Of a DNA stretch of 32,032 nt, positions 22,831 to 29,790 are shown piece after piece. Within the stretch, counting starts at the first letter, position 1, and the number at the start of each line of letters is the position of its first letter. Source of the DNA: Chloroflexota bacterium (GTDB taxonomy: Bacteria > Chloroflexota > UBA6077 > CF-72); assembly GCA_019239775.1 (NCBI GenBank), contig JAFAZN010000138.1, positions 1 to 32,032 of the forward strand, written 5' to 3'. The position numbers and the translations under genes were made by a program. Under the pieces are notes generated by a model. That model saw only the letters and a list, made by a program, of their open reading frames with translations, was not told the origin of the DNA and ran no database searches.

Positions 22831-24427
22831 CGTTCGAAGCCCGTAGCGGCACTTGTACCCGCACCTCAGTTCCGTGCCCGAGCCGACTTGCGACCGCGAG
22901 TTGGCCGCGCAGTTGACGCGCTCGCGCGGACATGTTGGCCAGGCCCTGGGCATCGGTCCGACTCGGCCGCGTCGTGTCGAACCCAGTGCCATCATCCCAG
23001 ACCGCCAGCTCCAACGCGTGGTGCTGGCGCGACAGCTCGAGCTGCAGCCTGGTGGCGCGAGCATGTCGCACCGCGTTGAACATGGCTTCGTTGGCGATGG
23101 CAAGCAGGTGGTCGACGTACTCGGCTGGAATCAGCGACTCCAGTTCGGGCTCGATCGCCAGGTCAACCTGGGTGCGCACGTTCGAGCGCACCTGTTCAGC
23201 GAGCCGCTGCAGGCCAGCAACGAGCCCTGGCCGCGGGGCGTCCTTGTCGCGCAGCTCGAGCACGCGGCTACGCAGCTCCTGGATGGCCGTCGTGAGCTGC
23301 TCGCGCACCTGGCCGGCCGCGGTTCGCACGTACTCCGGATCCGCACCGCCCTGCCGTTCGAGCGCGGACAACAAGAGCACGGCGCCGTGCAGCGTTTGCA
23401 GGGTGTTGTCGTGCAGGTCCATCGCGATCGCCTCGCGCTCCTCGGCGCGGGACAGCTTCCGTTGCTGCTCTTCGAACGCCTTAAGTGCGGTCAGATCTTT
23501 GGCGATCTCGAGCACGCCAACAATTGAGCCGGTCGTGTCGCGCATCGGCGAGATGGTGGCTAGCGTGGGCACCCGTCGGCCGGTCCGGGTCAGCCGCTCT
23601 TGCTCGACGTTGGCCACGGATTGGCCCGTCTCCAGTACGGTTTGCCACAGACGGGCCGTTTCGGCTTGCTGTTCAGACGGGATGTTCGGCAGAAACCTGC
23701 CCAGGACGTCGTCACGCCTCCAGCCGTAAAGCCGTTCGGCGCCACGATTCCAGCCCAGCAAGCGCAGATGCGTACCGGTGACGACGATTGCGTCGCTGGT
23801 GGCTTCGATAAACTCCTCGAGCCGCTCCGTGAGCAGCTGCAGTTCCTGCGCCGTTTGGGCTCGCTCCAGCTCCACCAGCGTGGAGGCTGCGACGCTGCCG
23901 AGCATCACCAGCGTGTCCGCGTCGTCTTGCGTGAAGCGCTTCTGCGGATCGTGGCTGGCACAGACCACCACGCCGAGCAGACGTCCCTCGTGCAGGAGTG
24001 GTGCGGCAACCGCGGCGTGCACTCCTTCGCGCGCCAGGCGAGGCGATGCGTCCGCGAGCGCCGGGTAATCGTTCATGATCACAGGCCCTCGCTCAACAGC
24101 CGCCCGGCCGCCAGCGCCTTCACCCGGTGCCAGCGTGAGCGGGATGCCAATCGCTTCATTCGAGCCGCCGATCATGTCGACAAGCAGCTGGCGCTCTTCG
24201 TCCCAGCGACCCACAAACCCACCCGTGGCGCCAGTGAGCCGCTGGACCTCGTTGAGCAGATGTGTCAGGATCGCCTGCGGGTCCGATTCGGTGCCGGCGC
24301 GCCTGGCCAGGCGCAGCACCGCCTGCCGCCTCGCGCGGCCAGGAGTCAGTGGCGTTGTGGTGGTGGGCCGATCGTCCAGGACCATTTGATAGATCTCGAC
24401 ACGTTCCAAGCGTGCCCGCATCATCAC
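22817..24427 (-). CDS. Cytoplasmic GAF-PAS histidine kinase (NarX/DegS class)
   Basis: The 536-aa kinase has no transmembrane segment. Order of domains: GAF (about 45-195, ending FTQDDADTLVMLGSVAASTLVELE), PAS/PAC (about 205-325, FIEATSDAIVVTGTHLRLLGWNRGAERLYGW and ISPMRDTTGSIVGVLEIAKDLT), HisKA_3 dimerisation domain with phospho-accepting His in REAIAMDLHDNTLQTLHG, and a HATPase domain with N-box NEAMFNAVRHA, G1 WDDGTGFD and G2 GLANMSARA. It therefore senses a soluble ligand or redox state inside the cell. The start could be GTG 24427 or the ATG codons at 24424 and 24421. It is divergent from moaD, and the molybdopterin genes across the promoter region could hint at redox or anaerobic control, though this is weak. 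Confidence 0.93.
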   Translation of the reverse strand: MMMRARLERVEIYQMVLDDRPTTTTPLTPGRARRQAVLRLARRAGTESDPQAILTHLLNEVQRLTGATGGFVGRWDEERQLLVDMIGGSNEAIGIPLTLAPGEGAGGRAAVERGPVIMNDYPALADASPRLAREGVHAAVAAPLLHEGRLLGVVVCASHDPQKRFTQDDADTLVMLGSVAASTLVELERAQTAQELQLLTERLEEFIEATSDAIVVTGTHLRLLGWNRGAERLYGWRRDDVLGRFLPNIPSEQQAETARLWQTVLETGQSVANVEQERLTRTGRRVPTLATISPMRDTTGSIVGVLEIAKDLTALKAFEEQQRKLSRAEEREAIAMDLHDNTLQTLHGAVLLLSALERQGGADPEYVRTAAGQVREQLTTAIQELRSRVLELRDKDAPRPGLVAGLQRLAEQVRSNVRTQVDLAIEPELESLIPAEYVDHLLAIANEAMFNAVRHARATRLQLELSRQHHALELAVWDDGTGFDTTRPSRTDAQGLANMSARARQLRGQLAVASRLGHGTEVRVQVPLRASNDGGA

Positions 24428-24545
24428 GCTTTGGCGACGCTGAATCGGTACTGCTTGGCCCCCAAAAAGCGGTACACGCGGAGGCCCGAGTATACGAGCG
24501 CCGAGTTGACAGGTATATGCCTCAGGCGTTAATGCTCATCACTTC

Positions 24546-24551
24546 TATACT
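24546..24551 (+). promoter_or_regulatory. TATACT -10 element for a leaderless moaD mRNA
   Basis: TATACT ends 6 nt before the GTG of moaD, which would place the transcription start on or beside the start codon. No Shine-Dalgarno sequence precedes the GTG. No good -35 hexamer was found at the usual distance. Confidence 0.55.
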
Positions 24552-24557
24552 CAGCCT

Positions 24558-24827
24558 GTGTCCGAGGCGGCCGCGCAGCGCGATATTTGCGTGCATGTGC
24601 GCCTGTTCGCCTCCTACCGCGAAGCGGCCGGCACCAACCAGCTCGATACACCCCTGCGAGCCAGTGCCCGCGTGCAAGACCTCCTCGACGTCCTTTCCCC
24701 TCAGATCCCGGCCTTGACGCGTGCGCGGGGGATGGTGGCGGTGAACCATACCTACGTGAACCCTGACGCGGAATTGCACGACGGCGACGAAGTTGCGTTG
24801 ATTCCGCCGGTCAGCGGAGGCCGCTGA
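24558..24827 (+). CDS. moaD: Molybdopterin synthase small subunit (MoaD/ThiS-like)
   Basis: The 89-aa beta-grasp protein matches MoaD: VRLFASYREAAGTNQLD near the start, VNHTYVNPDAELHDGDEVALIPPVSGG at the end. MoaD carries sulfur as a thiocarboxylate on its terminal glycine and donates it to precursor Z in complex with MoaE. Here the reading frame ends SGGR-stop, so one arginine follows the essential Gly-Gly and would have to be removed before adenylation. The start is GTG 24558. The stop overlaps the ATG of moaE (TGATG), so the two subunits are made together. No other cofactor-synthesis genes are in the window. Confidence 0.9.
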   Translation: MSEAAAQRDICVHVRLFASYREAAGTNQLDTPLRASARVQDLLDVLSPQIPALTRARGMVAVNHTYVNPDAELHDGDEVALIPPVSGGR

Positions 24828-25252
24828 TGTTCAAAGTGGTGGACGGCCCCATCGACGAGTTGGCGCTTGACGACGACGTGCGCACCGATGCGGATGGCGC
24901 GGTCATCGTGTTTCGTGGTGTCGCACGACGCCAGTCGCGCGGCCGTGAGGTGGTCCACCTCGAATATGAGGCCTATCCCGAGATGGCCGAAAAGGTCATG
25001 GCCCAGATCGGCGACGAGATGAAGAGTCGTTGGCCGGTCAGCCGCGTCGCCATTGTCCATCGCACCGGAGTCCTTCAGATCGGTCAGGCCTCCGTGGTGA
25101 TCGCCGTCTCTGCGCCGCATCGTGGCGAAGCCTTCGCCGCCGCCCAGTACGCCATCGACCGACTCAAGCAGATCGTGCCGATCTGGAAAAAAGAGGTCTG
25201 GAGCGACGGCTCGCAGTGGATTGGCTGGGAAAACGAGGCCCACGCCCATTAG
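24827..25252 (+). CDS. moaE: Molybdopterin synthase large subunit MoaE
   Basis: The 141-aa protein matches MoaE: GAVIVFRGVARRQSRGREVVHLEYEAYPEMAEK, VSRVAIVHRTGVLQIGQASVVIAVSAPHRGEAFAAAQYAIDRLKQIVPIWKKEVWSDG. The KQIVPIWKKE segment includes the lysines of the active site into which the MoaD tail inserts. With MoaD it converts cyclic pyranopterin monophosphate to molybdopterin in the cytoplasm. The start ATG shares its A with the last base of the moaD stop. The next gene begins inside or at the end of moaE. Confidence 0.94.
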   Translation: MFKVVDGPIDELALDDDVRTDADGAVIVFRGVARRQSRGREVVHLEYEAYPEMAEKVMAQIGDEMKSRWPVSRVAIVHRTGVLQIGQASVVIAVSAPHRGEAFAAAQYAIDRLKQIVPIWKKEVWSDGSQWIGWENEAHAH

Positions 25253-25694
25253 CACTGAGAAGACTCACGCACCACTGATCTTCCAGCTGCGCGTGCGTGC
25301 CGCTGCAAAGGCTGTGTTTGACGCCTTCTTCCGCTCGCCCGAAACGTGGTTGTGTCGAAATGCCCAGATCGACTTGCGCGCAGGTGGCAATCTGCGCATG
25401 TGTTGGCCAGACGCGTGCTTCGAAGGCGCCTTCGTGCAGTGCGAGCCGCCGACCCTTGCAAGGTTCAGTTGGCGCATGCAGGGCGACCACCTCCCCGACA
25501 CCATGGTCGTCGTGCATGCCGACCCAGGCGCGGTACCTGAGGAAACCGCCTTCGAGCTGGAGCACTATGGCTTCGGTGTTGGCCCAGATTGGGACGCGAT
25601 GTACGTCGGCGCCGCTCGCGCCTGGGCTGGCTATCTCAAAAACCTGCGCGCGGTGCTGGAAACCGGCGTGGACTTGCGCGAAGCCGACGAGTAA
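25221..25694 (+). CDS. SRPBCC/AHSA1-like protein
   Basis: The product resembles the SRPBCC (START-like/AHSA1) fold: LIFQLRVRAAAKAVFDAFFRSPETWLCRNAQIDLRAGGNLRMCW, FEGAFVQCEPPTLARFSWRMQG, and a final long helix (GPDWDAMYVGAARAWAGYLKNLRAVLETG). These proteins bind hydrophobic ligands or partner proteins, and many are uncharacterised. The start is uncertain: no ATG lies close to the fold. TTG 25221 (32-bp overlap with moaE) and ATT 25248 are candidates, and an ATG at 25122 would add residues that are only the moaE frame shifted. The last 64 bp overlap the end of the opposite-strand gene. It is probably in the moaDE transcript. Role unknown. Confidence 0.78.
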   Translation: MAGKTRPTPISTEKTHAPLIFQLRVRAAAKAVFDAFFRSPETWLCRNAQIDLRAGGNLRMCWPDACFEGAFVQCEPPTLARFSWRMQGDHLPDTMVVVHADPGAVPEETAFELEHYGFGVGPDWDAMYVGAARAWAGYLKNLRAVLETGVDLREADE

Positions 25695-26404
25695 ATCTTG
25701 ACGCCCACGGGCACCAGTAGCGCCAGTGGCAACAGGCGGCGCGCCCATAACCACACGTTCGGTGCGTCTACCCCGGCGAGCGCATCCGGCAGGTCTTTGA
25801 TCGTCTCAAACTGCAGTAGCTCACGTGACCGCTGATCGAGTACCGCATCCTGTTTCAGCAGCGGCAGGGCAGGATCGCCGATCCGCATACCGATGCCCAG
25901 GTCCCGCAGTAAGGGACTATCGGAGAAGAGTCGTCGATTGCCAAAGGCGCGTTCGACGAAGGCGGTGCAGTCCTCGCCGATGAACGGGTGGCCCTCGATC
26001 CGATTCAGGCCCTCGACCGTCTCGGCGACAACCTGCTCATCGATGCCGCGGAAGCAGGTTGCCGCAATCGTCGCGTCCCAGCCGCCGCGGTCGCGTTTGG
26101 CGAAGTCTGCGTAGGGCGTCCAGTTGAGGCCGTTCTGGAAATCGAGGTACGAGCTGCCGACCAGCTGCTCCGCGACGTACTCGCCTTTCCCATCGATATC
26201 CAGGTGAATACCCGCGTGCATCGCTAGTGACGGCTCGCCTGACTTGGGCAAGATGCCGACCATCCAGCGGTCGAACGCCTCGAAGGGTCGAATGAAGAAG
26301 CGCCCGACGGTGCTGCGCCCATCGCTCTGAAACACAATGCCGCGAATGCCGGTCACCCGCCCCGGCCGAAGCGCATTCCCCTCGACGAAAGCCCGGCTCC
26401 GCAC
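25631..26404 (-). CDS. Unrecognised protein with His...Cys layout of permuted NlpC/P60 (LRAT/YiiX-like) hydrolases
   Basis: The 257-aa product is not a family I can name with certainty. Visible landmarks are AMHAGIHLDIDGKGEYVAEQL (H63, H67, E75), then GHPFIGEDCTAFVERAFG with C146 at a helix start. The order His before Cys, with a Cys-x-x-Phe-Val helix, is that of circularly permuted papain-like proteins (LRAT, YiiX, DUF4105). A single hydrophobic helix near 218-236 (WLWARRLLPLALLVPVGVKI) and a basic tail suggest C-terminal membrane anchoring. The start is GTG 26404; Met 48 is a less likely alternative because it would remove conserved-looking sequence. Its 3' end overlaps the convergent SRPBCC gene by 64 bp. 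Confidence 0.7.
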   Translation of the reverse strand: MRSRAFVEGNALRPGRVTGIRGIVFQSDGRSTVGRFFIRPFEAFDRWMVGILPKSGEPSLAMHAGIHLDIDGKGEYVAEQLVGSSYLDFQNGLNWTPYADFAKRDRGGWDATIAATCFRGIDEQVVAETVEGLNRIEGHPFIGEDCTAFVERAFGNRRLFSDSPLLRDLGIGMRIGDPALPLLKQDAVLDQRSRELLQFETIKDLPDALAGVDAPNVWLWARRLLPLALLVPVGVKIYSSASRKSTPVSSTARRFLR

Positions 26405-26553
26405 TCCCCAACCCTACCGCGCCGCCGCCACCCATTGCTCCCGCACTCCAGGGGGTTGAGCCCCAAAGCGTGCGCGGCACAAACCCTCCCTTGTCCCTCT
26501 GGCCACTAGCAGCAACGTACATCTGGGCGGCGCAGCCAGACCCCTGCACGCCC

Positions 26554-26559
26554 TAAGAT
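26554..26559 (+). promoter_or_regulatory. TAAGAT -10 element for a leaderless MFS mRNA
   Basis: TAAGAT ends 7 nt before the GTG start of the MFS gene, with no Shine-Dalgarno between. The spacing again predicts transcription starting at the start codon, as for moaD. Confidence 0.45.
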
Positions 26560-26566
26560 CTGAAAC

Positions 26567-28000
26567 GTGGTAGTGGCGCCCACACCGTCGGCCAGGCGTG
26601 TCCTACTGGTAGTCGCGTTCGGCTATCTGCTGGCCAGCTGGGCCATGAACCCGGTCTCCTCGATCCTGCCAACGATCACGACGGACCTGGACATCGATGT
26701 CCAAAAAGCCGGCTGGATCATGAACGGGTACTTCGTGCTTCTCGTCGGCGGCGTGCTCATCGCCGGTCGCCTGGGCGACGCGTTTGGCCACGGCAAGCTG
26801 TTTCGTGCAGGGTGCTTGGTGTTCGCCGTCGGCGCGTTCATCGCTGTTCTGCCGTTAGACTTCGCAGTCCTGGTCGCCGCCCGTGCGGTCCAGGGCCTCG
26901 GTTCGGCCATGATCTTCGGCACCAGCCTAGCCCTGGTCGCAACAGCGTTCCCTGGCCCGCGTCTGGCCTGGGCCGTTGGCATTCTGACCGTCTTCGCAGG
27001 CCTTGCCTCGCTGATCGGCACCTGGGCCAGCACCAGCCTGATTCAGTTCACCAGCTGGCACACGACGTTCCTGATTCCGTGTGTGCTCGGCCTCGGCATC
27101 ACTGCAGCGGCGGGCAACCTCCCATCCGAGGGGCGCACGAACGTCGCCGATATCGACTGGCTCGGCGGCGCGCTTCTGTTCGGCGGCTTGATCTTCCTGC
27201 TGCTCGGCCTGAACCACCTCCACGAGGGCCCCGAGACGTTCGAAGCTGGCGCCCCCTACCACCTGACCATGCACGCGATCGCCCTCAGCTTCCTGGTGCT
27301 GTTTCTGTGGCGGCAGCTGCGCGCGCCAAAACCTCTAGTCAGGTTGAAGCTGCTGCGCATTCCCCGCCTCAGTACGGGCGTGGTAGCCAATGGCATTGCT
27401 CATTCGAGCATGCTCGCCACCAGCCTGATCATCCCGTTCCTGATCGAACGAGGCGAAGGCTATACGCCCGTTCAAACCCAACAGCTGCTGCTGGTACAGC
27501 AAGTGAGCTTGATCGTCTGTTCGCTGCTTGGCGGCTGGCTGTATTCGCGGACGGGCACACCCGCGATCGGCATCCTGTCGATCGGCGCCATCGCCACGGG
27601 CCTGGCTGTCCTCGGCCGAGTCGGCGCCGAACTCCCCTATACCGGGTTGTTCCCGGTGGTGGCCGTTCTCGGCGCAGGGCTCGGCGTCTTCACAGCGGTC
27701 AACAACACGGCCGTCATGAGCACCGTGAGTGCGGACCAGCGTGGCTTCGCATCAGGCTTGGTCGAAACAACCCGCCAGTTGGGTCACTCGGTGGGAGTGA
27801 GCATCTCCAGTGGCGTGCTGCAAACGTCGCTGGCGGCAGCAGCCTTGCCCGAGCTCGGCTACCGCGAAGGTTTTTCCGAAGCCGCCTCAGCCATGGGCCT
27901 GGTTTCCGCTATCGGCGTCCTCGTCGTCCTATACCCCGTGCTCAAATCGCGAGTATCGCCCCTAACAGTGCCGGGTCTGCGTTACCGCCCGACAGAATAA
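26567..28000 (+). CDS. MFS transporter, DHA2-like drug/solute exporter
   Basis: The 477-aa protein has 12-14 predicted hydrophobic helices. The first loop carries an MFS motif A (GRLGDAFGHGKLFRAG, about 67-82), and SWAMNPVSSILPTITTDLDIDVQKAGWIMNGYFV is characteristic of the DHA2 (14-helix) drug:H+ antiporter group. RAVQGLGSAMIFGTSLALVATAF resembles motif B, and a mid-protein break (about 170-190) is present. The C-terminal half contains VSADQRGFASGLVETTRQLGHSVGVSI, also usual in this group. The substrate is not predictable. The start GTG 26567 follows a probable leaderless promoter. Its last 59 bp overlap the convergent threonine dehydratase gene. Confidence 0.9.
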   Translation: MVVAPTPSARRVLLVVAFGYLLASWAMNPVSSILPTITTDLDIDVQKAGWIMNGYFVLLVGGVLIAGRLGDAFGHGKLFRAGCLVFAVGAFIAVLPLDFAVLVAARAVQGLGSAMIFGTSLALVATAFPGPRLAWAVGILTVFAGLASLIGTWASTSLIQFTSWHTTFLIPCVLGLGITAAAGNLPSEGRTNVADIDWLGGALLFGGLIFLLLGLNHLHEGPETFEAGAPYHLTMHAIALSFLVLFLWRQLRAPKPLVRLKLLRIPRLSTGVVANGIAHSSMLATSLIIPFLIERGEGYTPVQTQQLLLVQQVSLIVCSLLGGWLYSRTGTPAIGILSIGAIATGLAVLGRVGAELPYTGLFPVVAVLGAGLGVFTAVNNTAVMSTVSADQRGFASGLVETTRQLGHSVGVSISSGVLQTSLAAAALPELGYREGFSEAASAMGLVSAIGVLVVLYPVLKSRVSPLTVPGLRYRPTE

Positions 28001-28931
28001 CGCCCACCTTTCCGGTCGCCTTCAATCGCCCCGAAAGCAGCGCTGCCACCGGCACGGCCCCCGTCGGTTCCACGAGCACCTTGAGCCGCAGAAGCATGAA
28101 TCGCATCGCGGCCTTGACCTCTTCATCCGACACCGCCATCACGTCGTGCCCAAACGCCCGAACGATCGGGAAGGTCAGCGAGCCGGGTTCCTGGGTGCGG
28201 ATGCCGTCCGCAATCGTGTCCGGCGGCGGAATCCGCACTGGCTTGCCCGCCCTCAGGCTCTGCACCCAGTCGTCCGAGGTCTCGGTCTCCACGCCGACCA
28301 CTTTGATGCCATGCCGCAACGCCGTGGCCGCGATGGTGCAGCCCGACAGCAATCCGCCGCCGCCCACGGGCATCACCAGCCAGTCCAGGTCTGGCACGTC
28401 TTCGAGCAGCTCGAGGGCGGCCGTGCCCTGGCCGGCCATGATCAGCGGATCGTTGTACGGCGGTACTACGGTGAGGCCGCGCTCGTCGGCGAGCCGTTTG
28501 GCGATCGCCTCACGATCCTCGGTAAGGCGATCGTAGGTGACAACTTCTGCCCCATACCCGCGTGTGGCGGCCAACTTCAGGTTTGGCGCGTCGGTGGGCA
28601 TCACGATCGTGGCGTGAACGCCCAGCTCCCGCGCGGCGAGCGCAACACCCTGCGCGTGGTTGCCGGACGAGAACGCCACAACCCCGCGGGCCCGCTCCTC
28701 GGCGGTCAACCTGCTCAGACGGTTATACGCGCCGCGAAATTTGAAGGCCCCGCCCCTCTGCAAGTTCTCGCATTTGAAGAACACCCGCGCCCCGACCAGC
28801 TGGTCCACGGTCCGCGATGTGACGACCGGCGTGCGGTTGGCCACGCCGCGCAAGCGTGCAGCGGCGGCCCGAATGTCGTCCGGCGAAATGGCGAAGTCGC
28901 TGCGCGTGGATGTGATGAGATTCTCAGTCAA
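27942..28931 (-). CDS. Threonine/serine ammonia-lyase (short, no ACT domain)
   Basis: The 329-aa PLP enzyme of fold type II shows KCENLQRGGAFKFRGAYNRL with PLP lysine K64, SSGNHAQGVALAA for substrate carboxylate binding, and the phosphate-binding loop MPVGGGGLLSGCTIAA. It deaminates threonine to 2-oxobutyrate, or serine to pyruvate. The length equals the catalytic domain only. The C-terminal ACT-like domain of the isoleucine-inhibited biosynthetic enzyme is missing, so it is a catabolic (TdcB-like) or serine racemase-like form. The start is TTG 28931 with AGGAAA about 10 nt upstream. It converges with and overlaps the MFS gene by 59 bp. Confidence 0.92.
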   Translation of the reverse strand: MTENLITSTRSDFAISPDDIRAAAARLRGVANRTPVVTSRTVDQLVGARVFFKCENLQRGGAFKFRGAYNRLSRLTAEERARGVVAFSSGNHAQGVALAARELGVHATIVMPTDAPNLKLAATRGYGAEVVTYDRLTEDREAIAKRLADERGLTVVPPYNDPLIMAGQGTAALELLEDVPDLDWLVMPVGGGGLLSGCTIAATALRHGIKVVGVETETSDDWVQSLRAGKPVRIPPPDTIADGIRTQEPGSLTFPIVRAFGHDVMAVSDEEVKAAMRFMLLRLKVLVEPTGAVPVAALLSGRLKATGKVGVILSGGNADPALLGAILAI

Positions 28932-29391
28932 CGCTAACGTTTTCCTGCGCTCACGTTAGTCAGCGCTTAATAGCTTAGGGCGGATACTGAGGGCAGAAAT
29001 ATCGCGCAGGCACCCCACAGCGTCGTGGTGATGCGGCTCGATCAGATCAGCGGACGAGCCAGCAGTTCGTTTACCACCCACCGGTTCCCTGCCCGCGGCT
29101 CTGGACTCGTTCGTTGAGACGTGCGTAGCGACGACACTGGATGGCTCTCACCCACCGAGAGCCAAGCCGGTCCCCCTTCCCCGCCCCGCTGTCGTCGCGC
29201 GCCCGTCGTCCCGACCATTGGCCCGTCTGCGCCCTCAGACGGGCCAATGGCATTTCCGTGGCGAAATGCAAGTCGCGGTACACTGCCAGAAGATAGAAAA
29301 GGCGCTCGTGCGCACGGACCGGCAACGCGTGCCTGTGTGGCACGGGCTGTGCATGTGCCACCGGGCTGCTTAGCGAGAGGTGAGCCCAAAC
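28932..29391. other. 460-bp divergent intergenic region with several stem-loops
   Basis: This region lies between the minus-strand ammonia-lyase and the plus-strand response regulator. Reading frames of up to 121 codons cross it, but none resembles a protein family and their composition is arginine/proline-rich, so I do not call a gene. It contains perfect inverted repeats at 29142-29164 (8-bp arms), 29216-29251 (15-bp arms), 29251-29270 (7-bp arms) and 29337-29362 (7-bp arms). CTAACG and CGTTAG arms near 28936-28957 frame the ammonia-lyase leader. The density of inverted repeats suggests a structured RNA leader or a small RNA. Confidence 0.5.
29216..29251. repeat. 15-bp perfect inverted repeat
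   Basis: CCATTGGCCCGTCTG, a 6-nt loop (CGCCCT), then the exact reverse complement. The last G is shared with the next stem-loop, GCATTTC-CGTGGC-GAAATGC at 29251-29270. No T-run follows on either strand. Confidence 0.9.
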
Positions 29392-29790
29392 ATGAGCACG
29401 ACGGCACGGCCGGACAGAACGGTCCTGGTGGTCGAAGACGATCCCTGGATCAGGTCACTGATGGCCGACCTGTTGGCAGGCGAGGGGTACGCGGTGGTTC
29501 AGGCCTCCGACGGCAAGGCCGGCCTGGAGATGGCCGAAACCAACGATCCCGACGTAATCCTGCTCGATCTGGCAATGCCAGAGAAATCTGGCCTGGACGT
29601 CCTCCACGAGCTCAAGAGCAGCAAGCCAACTCGCGATATTCCCGTGATCGTGGTCAGCGCGTACGCGATGCTCATGATGGGCTCGGATGCGCGCCGCGCC
29701 GACGGCGTCATCCAGAAGCCATTCGATCTGGCCGACCTGCTCCTCCAAGTCGAGCAGGCCGCCGCCAAACGGCGCCAGACAGCTACGTAG
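29392..29790 (+). CDS. Single-domain (CheY-like) response regulator
   Basis: The 132-aa protein is only a receiver domain: VLVVEDDPW (acidic pair 16-17), phospho-acceptor D59 in DVILLDLAMPEKSG, S89 in VIVVSAYA and K109 in VIQKPFD. With no output domain it must act through protein contacts, for example in a phosphorelay. The ATG at 29392 is chosen over GTG 29380 because AGAGGTGAG lies at a good distance (about 8 nt) before it. No kinase gene is adjacent. The gene overlaps the convergent M24 peptidase gene by 8 bp, and its leader carries several stem-loops. Confidence 0.9.
   Translation: MSTTARPDRTVLVVEDDPWIRSLMADLLAGEGYAVVQASDGKAGLEMAETNDPDVILLDLAMPEKSGLDVLHELKSSKPTRDIPVIVVSAYAMLMMGSDARRADGVIQKPFDLADLLLQVEQAAAKRRQTAT

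Noticed and set aside
22831..23103. N-terminal extension of the NarL-type regulator to 23103
   Set aside because: The extra 91 residues come from an alternative frame inside the kinase gene and have no family match; the ATG at 22830 gives a normal receiver-domain start.
29042..29407. Minus-strand frames of 96-121 codons in the 460-bp intergenic region
   Set aside because: They have Arg-rich, low-quality composition, resemble no family and cross several perfect inverted repeats, which points to non-coding sequence.
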